Source: a bacterium (lineage in GTDB: Bacteria; Babelota; Babeliae; Babelales; Vermiphilaceae). From it: a stretch of DNA of 64,000 nucleotides. Below the pieces are notes generated by a model. It saw only the letters and a program-made list of their open reading frames with translations, was not told the DNA's origin and ran no database searches. Every line of letters begins with the position of its first letter. The stretch's first letter is position 1. The position numbers and the translations under genes are program-made. This document shows, one piece after another, positions 54,142 through 63,990 of this stretch. The DNA lies in contig JAKASV010000003.1 of NCBI GenBank assembly GCA_021818945.1, positions 1 to 64,000 on the forward strand. The letters are read 5' to 3'.

Positions 54142-54969
54142 TTATTCCTGCTTGGTATGGTACCATGATTGTACGGTTATCAAATCTTGTTCCTCTTCTT
54201 GTTCTGAAATTGCAGGTAATTCTAAAAGAAGGGGAATATGTGCCATACGTGGATCAAGTACGAACTGCTTGAGGGCCTCAACACCAATAGTGCCGCTACC
54301 CATGCGGCAATGAATGTCATGGCGAGATCCTACCATGCTTTGTGTATCATTAATATGAATTAACGTGATACGATCAAAACCTAAGACTTGCCCAATCGCT
54401 TGAATGTACTCTTTGCGAGCACGCTCATCAGCCAGATTGTAACCAAATGCATAGGCATGTGCCGTATCTACGCAAAAACCAAGTCGTTCTGGATTGTCTA
54501 ATTTGTTTTTGATGTTTTGCAAATCAGCTATATCTCCGCCAATTGAAGGAGAGGCAAAAGCGACATTTTCCACAACAAACTGAAGTGTTGTACTAGATCT
54601 GATTATCGAATTAAGTGCCCTTGCGATCGCATCAATGCCGGCTCTATAGTCTGATGTTGCGCCAGGGTGGATTATCATATGAGTAAATCCTAGTTTTTCT
54701 GCCCAGTAGATTTCTTGTTTGAGTGCAGGGTGATTATTGACTGTTGGGTCTGCCAGGTTAATACGATATGAGCCATGTACAAATAGGTGCGGGTAATGTT
54801 GGCAAGCGGTACGGAAACTGGCAAGTTCCTCTTTATTAACAACAATCATGTTGCCTGATTGTTGTCGTAAAAAGCACTGAAAAAATGGGAGATTTAAACG
54901 CAGGGCTTTTTCAATCAGGTCATGAAGAGATTGATTGCTTCGTAGATGTAGTCCAATGACGTGATTCAT
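54142..54969 (-). CDS. nfo: Endonuclease IV
   Basis: Nfo cleaves at AP sites in base-excision repair. The 275-aa TIM barrel has the trinuclear zinc ligands in HGSYRINLADP, IIHPGATSD, VENVAF, CVDTAHAYAFG, HINDTQS and HDIHCRMGSGTIG. A preceding ATG at 54972 overlaps the mutase stop; the one at 54969 fits AGGA better. It lies immediately downstream of the mutase. Confidence 0.95.
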   Translation of the reverse strand: MNHVIGLHLRSNQSLHDLIEKALRLNLPFFQCFLRQQSGNMIVVNKEELASFRTACQHYPHLFVHGSYRINLADPTVNNHPALKQEIYWAEKLGFTHMIIHPGATSDYRAGIDAIARALNSIIRSSTTLQFVVENVAFASPSIGGDIADLQNIKNKLDNPERLGFCVDTAHAYAFGYNLADERARKEYIQAIGQVLGFDRITLIHINDTQSMVGSRHDIHCRMGSGTIGVEALKQFVLDPRMAHIPLLLELPAISEQEEEQDLITVQSWYHTKQE

Positions 54970-56378
54970 CATATTCCTAGATGCTGCTTTAGAGTATCTG
55001 TGTCAATATAAGGAATCAGTAATTTTGCAAACTCTTTTTTGATCCGCGACAGTCCCTTTTGGGTATCAGATTCAAACCTAAGACTAATGACCGGTTGAGT
55101 ATTAGAAGCACGCGCCAGACCCCAGCCATATGGTGTAACGATACGAATACCATCAATGGTGATAAGCGTTGTTTGAGGTTGATGTTCATAATAGGTTGTG
55201 ATCGTTGCTATCATTTCGGGAATTTTGGAGCAATCACAGGGTATTCTAATTGACGGAGAACTTTGCAACGGTGGGAATAGATTGACAAGGTCACTCAATG
55301 TTTCATTGCTCATATGTATCTGTTCTATCAGGCGTAAAGCAGCATATATGCCATCATCAAATCCGAAGTATCTATCTGCAAAAGTAAAATGGCAGCTTAG
55401 TTCACCGCCCAATAACCCGTGTTCTTTTTTTAGTGCTGCTTTGATACTGGCATGGCCTGTAGGGACCATACAACAACGGCCGTTCCAGCAATCTATCAAA
55501 TGCAATAAAGCAGATGAACTTGTTACATCACATACGATTGTTGCTCCTGGATTACTATGGATAATAGGTTTTGCCATAAGAGCAAGAAGTTTATCTCCTG
55601 GGATCAGGTATCCTTCTGTAGTCATAGCTCCAACCCTGTCTGCATCACCATCAAAGCCAAGACCAAGTTTGCATGAAGTTGTAGAAAGTACATGCTTGAC
55701 CTGTTGCATATTTTTTTCGATTGTAGGATCAGCCTCGTGGTTTGGGTAGGTACCATCGATGTCGGCGAATAAAATGATGGTATTTTTCCACGCTAATTCC
55801 TGTACCAAATCTGGGATGACGGTGCCGGCTACCCCATTGCCACAATCCATAACTATAGGCATATCTAAGCCTTTAAGATGAGCAAAATGCTCTGTAAGCC
55901 ACCCAATATAAGATTTGTGGATTGGTTGATTGGTTATTGTTCCATTTTTGTCAGCTTTGATGTGTGCATTTTTTTTGTATAGTGTGCGAATGTCTCTTAG
56001 TTGATCACCTGATACTGATTCTTTGCCTAGGCATAATTTGAATCCATTATATTCTTTTGGATTGTGTGATGCAGTAATCATGATACCAGCTTGAGCTGGC
56101 GTTGTATGTAGGCTGAAATAAAGAGCTGGTGTAGGACAGGTGCCGAGAAATATGACATTGAGGCCTGCATCTGTCAGAGCTTTGCATACCTGGTCCTTAA
56201 TTGCAGGAGAATGGGTGCGGCCATCCATGCCAACGGCAACTAAATGTAGATCAGGTTTTCTTTGCAAAAAATATGCTGTTATTGCACATGCAAGGTCATA
56301 AGTAGCATCAATCGGAATTTCTTGCCCTATAATGCCACGAATATCATATTCGCGAAAAGCGCTGTCACTGATAGTCAT
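54969..56378 (-). CDS. Phosphomannomutase/phosphoglucomutase
   Basis: A 469-aa alpha-D-phosphohexomutase moving phosphate between C6 and C1 of hexoses. It has the phosphoserine loop ITASHNPKEYNGFK, the metal loop GFDGDADR and the sugar loop GGELSCHF. Whether it prefers mannose or glucose cannot be told. It overlaps nfo by a few bases. Confidence 0.93.
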   Translation of the reverse strand: MTISDSAFREYDIRGIIGQEIPIDATYDLACAITAYFLQRKPDLHLVAVGMDGRTHSPAIKDQVCKALTDAGLNVIFLGTCPTPALYFSLHTTPAQAGIMITASHNPKEYNGFKLCLGKESVSGDQLRDIRTLYKKNAHIKADKNGTITNQPIHKSYIGWLTEHFAHLKGLDMPIVMDCGNGVAGTVIPDLVQELAWKNTIILFADIDGTYPNHEADPTIEKNMQQVKHVLSTTSCKLGLGFDGDADRVGAMTTEGYLIPGDKLLALMAKPIIHSNPGATIVCDVTSSSALLHLIDCWNGRCCMVPTGHASIKAALKKEHGLLGGELSCHFTFADRYFGFDDGIYAALRLIEQIHMSNETLSDLVNLFPPLQSSPSIRIPCDCSKIPEMIATITTYYEHQPQTTLITIDGIRIVTPYGWGLARASNTQPVISLRFESDTQKGLSRIKKEFAKLLIPYIDTDTLKQHLGI

Positions 56379-56473
56379 TGTTTCCTTTTATTCCTTTGGT
56401 GTTACTGGTGCCTTAACTATACTAATGTTAGAATAAACCATCTTGTGGTAAAGACAATAGGGTGAGGGCTACG

Positions 56474-59194
56474 ATGATTCCGTTAAAATTACAGCTAAAA
56501 AATTTCTTGAGTTATGGGTCTGATATTCAGACTGTTGATTTTACTTCCCATTCACTTATCTGCTTATCCGGCAAAAATGGTCATGGCAAATCGGCTTTAC
56601 TTGATGCCATGACCTGGGCTTTATGGGGCCAGGGCCGAAAAATTGCTGGTGTTGCAAAATCTGATGATAACTTGATACGCATTGGGCAAACGCATATGAT
56701 GGTTGCATTGCAATTTATCTGCAATGGCCAAGAATATCGAGTAAGGCGAGAATATACAAAAAGTTCCAATAAACCTTATGTAACACTCGATGTCGGCGTA
56801 TTCGATTCTATACGCAATTCGTTTGTTCCCATTGGGGGTAAATCAATACGTTCAAATCAAGCTGCTTTAGAACAAATTATTCATCTTGATTTTGAGACGT
56901 TCTGTAATTCTGCTTTTTTGCGTCAAGGGCAATCAAATGAATTTTCAAAAAAATCGCCTAAAGAGCGCAAAGAAATCTTAGCTTCTATTCTGGGGCTTGA
57001 TCAATATGAATCAATTCGGTTGTTAGCCTCTGAACGAGCTCGCACTGCAGCGACAAGCCGCATCAGTCTCCAAGCTATTCTTGACCGAATGGTTCAGGAT
57101 GTTGGGCAGATAAAGACGATTGATGAATGCTTACATGTGCTCGATGAAAAATTTAAAGAGGTAGCTGAGCAGGAGCATGCTTTGGGTATGCAAGAGCAAG
57201 ATCTTGTAGTGCGAAGACAAGAATTGCAGTCAATTAAGCAGCAGTACCATGTGACGACCTTGCAACAAAACGAATTAAAAAAAACTGAGCAAGAATTGCG
57301 TAAAACACTGATAGAGCAGTCAAAAAGATGGAGAACTATCCATGCACAGTATCTAAAGGGTTACGATTATCGAGAGCTTGAACTTAAAAAGAAGCAGATT
57401 ATTGATCAAATCCGGCGTCATCAAGCTGTTATGCGTGAAAGTTTACAGCATAAGGAACAGTATTTGCTGCAAAAAGAACGAGTCACTCGTTTTGAAGTAG
57501 AACATGCCCAAAAAATACATGCATCAATTCAAGATCATACAATCAAGCTTGAACGTATTAAAATTGAAATGGAACATTTCAAAGAGACCATAGTTAGCTG
57601 TCAAAAACGTAATAACGAACTTATAAAAGATCAGACAGAAGCTCATGATACTTGTGCTTTATTGATTAGCAAAATAACAAAAATACATGCAGATTTGCAA
57701 TTGTATCAAGGTATAGTCAAACAGTTTGACAAGCGAAAGGCTTATTATCAAAATTGGATTACACTCGGGAATCTGATGGCTGGCGAGCTTGCAAATTTGG
57801 ATCGAAAAAAACAACTATCGCAAGATGAAACCAATCCATGTTGCCCATTATGTGAGCAAAACTTATCTGCTTCAAGACGCAAATTTTTAAAAGAAAAGTT
57901 TTTTCACGAAGAACACTTTCTTCAGCATAGAATCGCACGAATTACACGTGTTGTGCAAAAACTTAAACTTTTGTTAATCGATCAGCATAAACAATTGAAT
58001 GAGCTTAATCTTCTGAAGGATGAATTACAAAAAATGACAGCTCAATTAGATAAGACTCAAACAAAAATCACGGCTATTGCACAGGAAATTGATGCAGGCA
58101 ATCAGCAGAAACTGCTATGTGAACGGCAAATAGCCATACTTATGTCACAGATCCATGACCAAGAAAAAGAGATGCAAGCTATACAAAGTTCTTCACATGT
58201 TGCGCTTTTACAAAATGCTGATTTTCAAGAGGCTATGCATCAGCTTATTCACTTAGAAAAAATGGTTACCGATTATCAGTATGATGCTCATGGACAGGAT
58301 TTATTGAGCACGGAGCTTGAACAGACTGAACAATTAATAAAAAAACATGAAATACTGACTCATGAAATAGCTCTGCAAGAGGCTCGAATGTCTCAAGTGC
58401 AAGCAATAGTCCTACGACTAAAAAAAGCTAAGCATGAGCTCAAGGTTATGGATGTACAAAAAAACATGTTCGAAACTCTGATGTGCCAAGAATCAGCATT
58501 AACAAATGCTGAACAAGAATTATCAGTTGCAAGAATCAAGCTCAAGCAGAATAAAGAACTATTGCTCCAAGAAAGAGGGGCGCTTGAAAATGATCGTTCA
58601 AAATTAAAATCTTTAGAGCAGGAGTCTGTAGAGTTGCAAAAAAAAATAATGGAGATCAATGGAAGTATTGATGATTATCAGGCGATAGTAGCTGCAACGG
58701 GAAAAGATGGTATTCAGGCGTTGCTTATTCAAGATGTGCTTCCCGAAATTGAACAAGAGGCAAATGAGCTTTTAGCGCGCTTGACTGATAACCAGGCACA
58801 GATATTTATTGAATCATTACGCGATCTTAAAAAAGGTGGATCGAAAGAGACTCTCGATATTAATATTTCTGATAATATGGGCATACGGCCTTATGAAATG
58901 TTTTCGGGTGGTGAAGCATTTCGCATCGATTTTGCTTTACGTATTGCTTTGTCAAAGATGCTTGCTCGCAGAGCCGGAACCTCGTTACAAACACTTATTA
59001 TTGATGAAGGATTTGGCTCTCAAGATGATGAAGGTCTTTCGCATATAATGGATGCCATTTATAAAATTCAAGATGATTTTGCCAAAGTTATTATTGTTTC
59101 ACATTTATCAACTATGAAAGATCTGTTTCCAGTTCATTTTCATATTGAGAAAAAGCCCAGTGGAAGTGTTATTTCAATTATTGAGCAGGGATAG
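56474..59194 (+). CDS. sbcC: SbcC/Rad50-like ATPase
   Basis: SbcC and the nuclease SbcD process hairpins and protein-blocked DNA ends. The 906-aa protein has the Walker A LSGKNGHGKSALLDAM, long coiled coils (about 190-750) with a zinc hook CPLC near 457, the ABC signature MFSGGEAFRIDFALRIALS and Walker B LIIDEGFGSQDDEG. ATG 56474 follows GAGGG. The sbcD partner is not adjacent. Confidence 0.93.
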   Translation: MIPLKLQLKNFLSYGSDIQTVDFTSHSLICLSGKNGHGKSALLDAMTWALWGQGRKIAGVAKSDDNLIRIGQTHMMVALQFICNGQEYRVRREYTKSSNKPYVTLDVGVFDSIRNSFVPIGGKSIRSNQAALEQIIHLDFETFCNSAFLRQGQSNEFSKKSPKERKEILASILGLDQYESIRLLASERARTAATSRISLQAILDRMVQDVGQIKTIDECLHVLDEKFKEVAEQEHALGMQEQDLVVRRQELQSIKQQYHVTTLQQNELKKTEQELRKTLIEQSKRWRTIHAQYLKGYDYRELELKKKQIIDQIRRHQAVMRESLQHKEQYLLQKERVTRFEVEHAQKIHASIQDHTIKLERIKIEMEHFKETIVSCQKRNNELIKDQTEAHDTCALLISKITKIHADLQLYQGIVKQFDKRKAYYQNWITLGNLMAGELANLDRKKQLSQDETNPCCPLCEQNLSASRRKFLKEKFFHEEHFLQHRIARITRVVQKLKLLLIDQHKQLNELNLLKDELQKMTAQLDKTQTKITAIAQEIDAGNQQKLLCERQIAILMSQIHDQEKEMQAIQSSSHVALLQNADFQEAMHQLIHLEKMVTDYQYDAHGQDLLSTELEQTEQLIKKHEILTHEIALQEARMSQVQAIVLRLKKAKHELKVMDVQKNMFETLMCQESALTNAEQELSVARIKLKQNKELLLQERGALENDRSKLKSLEQESVELQKKIMEINGSIDDYQAIVAATGKDGIQALLIQDVLPEIEQEANELLARLTDNQAQIFIESLRDLKKGGSKETLDINISDNMGIRPYEMFSGGEAFRIDFALRIALSKMLARRAGTSLQTLIIDEGFGSQDDEGLSHIMDAIYKIQDDFAKVIIVSHLSTMKDLFPVHFHIEKKPSGSVISIIEQG

Positions 59195-59296
59195 CCAAAA
59201 GAATAATGGGCATATGACAAATAGATTGTTTCCATATATATTGAATTCTCTTGTCTGTTAAATTTATTTGTTTATTTTAAATAGTTGTAATAATTT

Positions 59297-61036
59297 ATGA
59301 AGAATATTAAAAAAATACTTTATTTAGTGATATTGAGTTCAGCTTTCGGTAATGTAACTGTCGAAGCTTCATGGCTTTCATGGGGCCAAGTATCTGGCGC
59401 ATGGAGATCGGCTCAAGGGTTTTGTAGTTCACATCAGAAAAAACTCTTAGTAGCTGCAGGGGTTATTGCTCTATCAGCTATGTTATATAAGAATCGGTCA
59501 ATGCTAAGTCGTCCATGTAGATTTATTGCACAATTATTTAAGCGTAAAAATGCTCGCAAACACGTTATGCCTAAAAATACTGTTCGGCTCCCAGTTAGGC
59601 TAACAGAGCCTGTGAATCCGCCATTACAGAAGTATGCCGGGGTATCTACAGCTGTGCCAACATGGGTTACGCAGGAACCATATGATGGCAAGAAAGCTCA
59701 AGACTGGTGGACCCATCAGTCATTGCTTATGCCAAGACAAAATTTTTTTGAAGATCTAGTTGGCCAAGATGAGTCGACATTTAGAAAGCAACATGCATGG
59801 AGCCTCAAGAATGCATTTGTTCCCAAGAATCGCGTTGCTTGGTTATCCGAACATCCGCGACGGGCAGCGATCATTGGTTGGATGAATGATCGAAACCAGA
59901 CAGGATTGTACAGTTTCGGACAATTAAAAAAGAGTCTTTCACAGCCCAGGATCACTGCAACGAGACCATATTTTAGTGTACTTGTCTATGATCCATACCT
60001 TCCTTGGGAGTCAGACATTCGGTATTTACAATCAATACCTCAGAATAAGAATGCTGTTTTTCAAATAGCTTCAACATTCTTTGGTCCACTTGAAGGTGGC
60101 ATGGCTGATGAAGATGCATTGCTTGGCGGTATGTTCCCGCATGCTGTGCAGGGTGAAGAAGCCGCTATCTCAGCTGCAGGCGGAACTATCTGGCGAAAAT
60201 ATATGATGCCAGGAACACCACAATATCTGTTAGAACAGATACAAGACAAGTTCCCTGTTTTTCATAACAGTGCAGTTGATCGTGAAAGTTTAAAGTGCTA
60301 TCGATATGATCGTGGCGATGAAGATAGAGTGTCTGTGTTCTTGCAGGATGGAGTGCCTGTGACTGGCGGTTATGGAGATACCGAAAAACAAGGACACAGA
60401 GGTACAGGAAGGCAGCAACAGCTTGCGGTCTATACACGGCCTGACGGTACTATTGATACAGATAAAACGCAGGTGGTTTCTCAGCTTCTTACTTCAGCTT
60501 TATGTTTACGTGATTTTTGGCATGAAGGCCGTATAAATGAACATATTGCTGGGGCTGCAAAAATGCTCTTGAATGCCTCATATCTGGGAGCTTTTGCCGC
60601 TACAGGTGCCAGCAAAAAAAATCGGCTTTATTTGACTATGGTTGGGGGTGGGGCATTTGCAAATCCAGTCAGTTGGATTGGAAGAGCAATTGCGCAGCAG
60701 CAGTGTCGTGATATGATAAAAACGAATGGATTGCAGGTTACGTGCATCTATCATCCCGATAAAATACGTGATAATGCAAAAGTTCCCAGGGACGCAAAAA
60801 CTGATGAAGAATATTTTGATTCGCTTTTAATAGCATATGATGACGTAAATGGAACAGCCTTGAAAAGAGATAGACATATGAAGGCTATGGTGCAGGAGTA
60901 CCTGGAACTTGCCTATTTATGTAAGCAACACGCAGATGATCGGGGTCTTGAGTACAAACTACATCAGGCTGCAGAGCGATTAAATTCGAGACTCATGTGG
61001 CAGCCCTATAGTGGAAAATTTAGTATAAAACCTTAA
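59297..61036 (+). CDS. Secreted macrodomain-like (MavL-type) protein
   Basis: A 579-aa protein. Residues 1-24 are a signal peptide, about 23-81 are a module shared with the next gene (second hydrophobic segment KKLLVAAGVIALSAMLY, then SRPCRFIAQLF), followed by a basic and Pro-rich linker. The large C-terminal domain (from about 225) reads VFQIASTFFGPLEGG, MFPHAVQGEEAAISAAGG, TIWRKYM, LLNASYLGAFAATGASKK and RLYLTMVGGGAFANP. These look like the phosphate loops of ADP-ribose-binding macrodomains of the MavL/PARG-related kind. MavL is a Legionella effector that hydrolyses ADP-ribosyl-ubiquitin. Function is therefore predicted ADP-ribose binding or removal. The next gene, 14 bp away, is an ADP-ribosylglycohydrolase. 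Confidence 0.72.
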   Translation: MKNIKKILYLVILSSAFGNVTVEASWLSWGQVSGAWRSAQGFCSSHQKKLLVAAGVIALSAMLYKNRSMLSRPCRFIAQLFKRKNARKHVMPKNTVRLPVRLTEPVNPPLQKYAGVSTAVPTWVTQEPYDGKKAQDWWTHQSLLMPRQNFFEDLVGQDESTFRKQHAWSLKNAFVPKNRVAWLSEHPRRAAIIGWMNDRNQTGLYSFGQLKKSLSQPRITATRPYFSVLVYDPYLPWESDIRYLQSIPQNKNAVFQIASTFFGPLEGGMADEDALLGGMFPHAVQGEEAAISAAGGTIWRKYMMPGTPQYLLEQIQDKFPVFHNSAVDRESLKCYRYDRGDEDRVSVFLQDGVPVTGGYGDTEKQGHRGTGRQQQLAVYTRPDGTIDTDKTQVVSQLLTSALCLRDFWHEGRINEHIAGAAKMLLNASYLGAFAATGASKKNRLYLTMVGGGAFANPVSWIGRAIAQQQCRDMIKTNGLQVTCIYHPDKIRDNAKVPRDAKTDEEYFDSLLIAYDDVNGTALKRDRHMKAMVQEYLELAYLCKQHADDRGLEYKLHQAAERLNSRLMWQPYSGKFSIKP

Positions 61037-61050
61037 TAAAGAGAAACAAA

Positions 61051-62529
61051 ATGATGTGTAAAAGGGTGGTATTTATGAGTATTTTATGCTGTCTTATCAT
61101 GCAAGATAGCATGGAAGCTCAATGGTTTTCTTTGACCCGATTTTCTACCATGCTCAAATTTGCAACAGAATTATCTGTTTTGCACAAGAAAAAAATTATG
61201 TTGTGTGGAACTGTTATGGCGGTCTCTGCATTGATAGCAAAAAATCCATCAATAATAAAGCGTCCGTTACATTATATAGCAGATCTATTTACGAGCTTGG
61301 TTGATGATATTTTATCAGTTCAAAGAACTTTAGTTGTGCCAATAGAGCTTGATTCGGGAGAATATGTAGGTGCTGATACTCATGTCCTGCACGAGACATT
61401 ATCTGAGGAGCAAAAGAATCGTGCCTACCATATTTCAGCCTCAATGTTGGCTGCAGGTGCTGGTGATGCTCTTGGTAGAGTAACTGAGTTTTTATCAATG
61501 GAAAAAATTCATACTGACTATCCAAAAGGCATTCATTCTTTTTATGATATTAGAAATACATTCATCAAAAAAAATGGAAAATGGATAGCGCCTTATACCG
61601 ATGATACGCGTATGGCGATGCTTGTCATGAAAGAACTCATAAAAATACGGCATTGGGCAGCACATCAAGGAGCAAGATTCAGTCAATCTGCTATAGAATT
61701 TATGCATGACCATTATGACCAAACATGTCACCGTATGATGACGATGATTGCTGTTAGTTTTATCAATGATCATAATGACCAGGCGTGGGGCTGGGCGGCA
61801 CCATTTCGTGAACCAGGCAATGCTTGCTTGAGTGGGATAACATCTGATAGACGGATTTTGCGGGATACGTTTCCTCATGGCTGCCCGCGAGATATTAAAG
61901 ATTATCCTCATGGATGGTGGAAATTGTTCAACGATGGAGGAGGTTGCGGATCGGTTATGCATGCATATCCATTTGGCCTTGTATTTTCGCAAGACCCAGA
62001 GTTAGCGGCACGACTAGCAGCTGAACATTCTTTTTTAAGTCATGGTGCACCGATTGCTCGTTCAGCATGTGCCTCCATGGCTGCAGGTACTGCATGTGCT
62101 TTACGTAATATGCAACCAGCCGAGGTACTTGAATGCATGGTCAAAACAGCTCGCAAGTATGATGTTGCAGGCTATAAATCTCAAACAGCTTCATTGATAG
62201 AGCAAGCTATTGAATGGGCGCGAAACCCTGCTCTGAAAAGTCCGGCAGAGGTTTTTGATCTGTTGCGAGGTTGGTCAGCGCATGAAGCTGTAGCAGCTGC
62301 TGCCTATATCTTTGCTTCAAGTCCGAATAATCTGCAGCAAGCTATTGAAATGGGTGTCCATACACCAGGTGATAGTGATAGCATTGCATCACTAGCGGGA
62401 GCTCTTGTAGGAGCACGGCTAGGGATGGCGCATATTGATGCTTCTTGGATAGAGCAGCTTGAAGATCGCGAACAGTTAGCTGCTTTTGGTACTCAAGCGG
62501 TTGCTGCGGAGAGTGTCATTGGACAATAA
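61051..62529 (+). CDS. Secreted ADP-ribosylglycohydrolase (DraG/ARH family)
   Basis: A 492-aa protein that should cleave ADP-ribose from modified targets. It has a signal peptide (about 1-22) and the module shared with the previous gene (residues 22-80: KKKIMLCGTVMAVSALIAKN, then KRPLHYIADLF). The ARH domain starts near 128 with SASMLAAGAGDALGRVTEF and has the metal-binding YTDDTRMAM, GGGCGSVMHAYPFGLVF, SHGAPIARSA and the C-terminal TPGDSDSIASLAGALVGARLG. The two Asp-rich motifs place the two magnesium ions in this family. Predicted to be exported and, by analogy, perhaps aimed at host proteins. Confidence 0.88.
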   Translation: MMCKRVVFMSILCCLIMQDSMEAQWFSLTRFSTMLKFATELSVLHKKKIMLCGTVMAVSALIAKNPSIIKRPLHYIADLFTSLVDDILSVQRTLVVPIELDSGEYVGADTHVLHETLSEEQKNRAYHISASMLAAGAGDALGRVTEFLSMEKIHTDYPKGIHSFYDIRNTFIKKNGKWIAPYTDDTRMAMLVMKELIKIRHWAAHQGARFSQSAIEFMHDHYDQTCHRMMTMIAVSFINDHNDQAWGWAAPFREPGNACLSGITSDRRILRDTFPHGCPRDIKDYPHGWWKLFNDGGGCGSVMHAYPFGLVFSQDPELAARLAAEHSFLSHGAPIARSACASMAAGTACALRNMQPAEVLECMVKTARKYDVAGYKSQTASLIEQAIEWARNPALKSPAEVFDLLRGWSAHEAVAAAAYIFASSPNNLQQAIEMGVHTPGDSDSIASLAGALVGARLGMAHIDASWIEQLEDREQLAAFGTQAVAAESVIGQ

Positions 62530-62549
62530 CAAGTAAGAGATATTCTCAG

Positions 62550-63107
62550 TTATTGATCTTTAAACTGTTCAAATGCCTTAAGCCTCAATTCTTGAGGCAT
62601 TTTGGTTTCTGGTTTAAGTTTTTTAAGTGCTTGGGCTATAGGTGTATAGCGTTCATTAAGTTCTTCGAGTTCTAATTTTATAAGATCATTTTTTTGTTCT
62701 ACTGGTAGTTTCGTGATAGCCCCGATACCTTCATGTCGGTCATTATCCCTTTTGATCTGTTCATTAAAATCAGCTATTGCATAGCTATATGCAGTTCGAA
62801 CATAATCATTGATATTTTCAGTCATCTTTTTCTGATGTACGTAGGCGTGTATTGATTGCATAGATGATTGTGCTTGTTTGCCTAGGATATCAATGATCCT
62901 ATCAAGAGCGCTTTTGATAACCATAGCAGACAGAGATTCTAGTTCTCGTGCCCGGCGATTTTTGAATGCAGGAACTCGTAATTTCAATGCCTCAACTGAA
63001 ATAAGTCCTTCATAGGTTGTATGGTTCTGTTTTATTTTATTTTGAGCATTACATTGGTAATCGTTTATCACGGATGCTATACATAATGATACTATAATGG
63101 TACGCAT
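62550..63107 (-). CDS. Secreted helical protein, unknown
   Basis: A 185-aa protein with a signal peptide (1-21, ending near QCNA) and a mostly helical, charged body (RARELESLSAMVIKSALDRI, ELEELNERYTPIAQALKKL). No known family is recognised. AAAGGAGCG gives a strong ribosome binding site. It converges on the ADP-ribosylglycohydrolase with only 20 bp between stops. Confidence 0.7.
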   Translation of the reverse strand: MRTIIVSLCIASVINDYQCNAQNKIKQNHTTYEGLISVEALKLRVPAFKNRRARELESLSAMVIKSALDRIIDILGKQAQSSMQSIHAYVHQKKMTENINDYVRTAYSYAIADFNEQIKRDNDRHEGIGAITKLPVEQKNDLIKLELEELNERYTPIAQALKKLKPETKMPQELRLKAFEQFKDQ

Positions 63108-63221
63108 ATCGCTCCTTTTTTAAAGTCTTTTCTTCATTAGAATAATAATTCTTCATAAGAATAATCAATATCTTTGAGATTGACATAATAGTTCTAGAAA
63201 TTAGTTATTAAGAGATCAGAT

Positions 63222-63806
63222 TCAGCGGTGAGAAATCCAAGGATTACTGGCTACAAAAAAACGTAAGGGTAAGTCTTTTGCCTGCGAAATACCAATGCGT
63301 GGACCACGTACGATGTCAGATGGCTTAACCGGCCTACCTTCAGTAATAAAAAGTTCGCCTTGATGGGTAAGATCAATGTGAGTATATTTTTTGGTGATCC
63401 CCATTGCTTGTGTCAATTTACCTGGTCCATTGCTTATCTGGTGACCAGTGATTCCATGACGGGCTTTTATCATGGCTTCTATACCTATTGTTGGTTCTAA
63501 AGCACGAATGAGTACTCCTCCAGCATGTACATCTTTGCTTCTGGATACAACATTTAAGCAGTAATGATTGCCATAGATAAAATAGACATAGGCATGTCCA
63601 ACTGGTCCAAAAAGCGCGCTATTACTTTTGGTGAAGCCTTTATATGCATGGCAAGCGGGTTCAGTTTCATAGTAGGCTTCAGTTTCGACAATAATCCCTG
63701 CTCGAATAGATTGGGAAGTAACATGTACTATCTGTTTGCCGAGCAAATCACGGGCGACGGTTTCAGTATTTCGTGCGTAAAATGATCTTTTTATTAAGCT
63801 TTCCAT
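63222..63806 (-). CDS. mpg: 3-methyladenine DNA glycosylase (AAG/Mpg family)
   Basis: Removes alkylated purines from DNA. The 194-aa protein has LLGKQIVHV, GIIVETEAYYETEPACHAYK (with the catalytic Glu), YVYFIYGNHYCLNVV and GPGKLTQAMGI. ATG 63806 is preferred over 63875, since MESLIKRSFYAR is the usual start. It is the third base-excision repair type gene near the right end, with nfo and tatD further left. Confidence 0.92.
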   Translation of the reverse strand: MESLIKRSFYARNTETVARDLLGKQIVHVTSQSIRAGIIVETEAYYETEPACHAYKGFTKSNSALFGPVGHAYVYFIYGNHYCLNVVSRSKDVHAGGVLIRALEPTIGIEAMIKARHGITGHQISNGPGKLTQAMGITKKYTHIDLTHQGELFITEGRPVKPSDIVRGPRIGISQAKDLPLRFFVASNPWISHR

Positions 63807-63990
63807 AGCGAAGACGTTTATCTTTTTTGCTCTATTTTTACACTTTCTAATATCGTAACGGCATGTGCTCAACATACATCAAAAAATAATATTTGATAAT
63901 AGTATTCGATAGCTATTCTAGGCCTAGGATAAAGAGGCAGAACTAATCTAAACTATTATATTTTCTTTTTTTTGCATGGAGGTGCATCAA

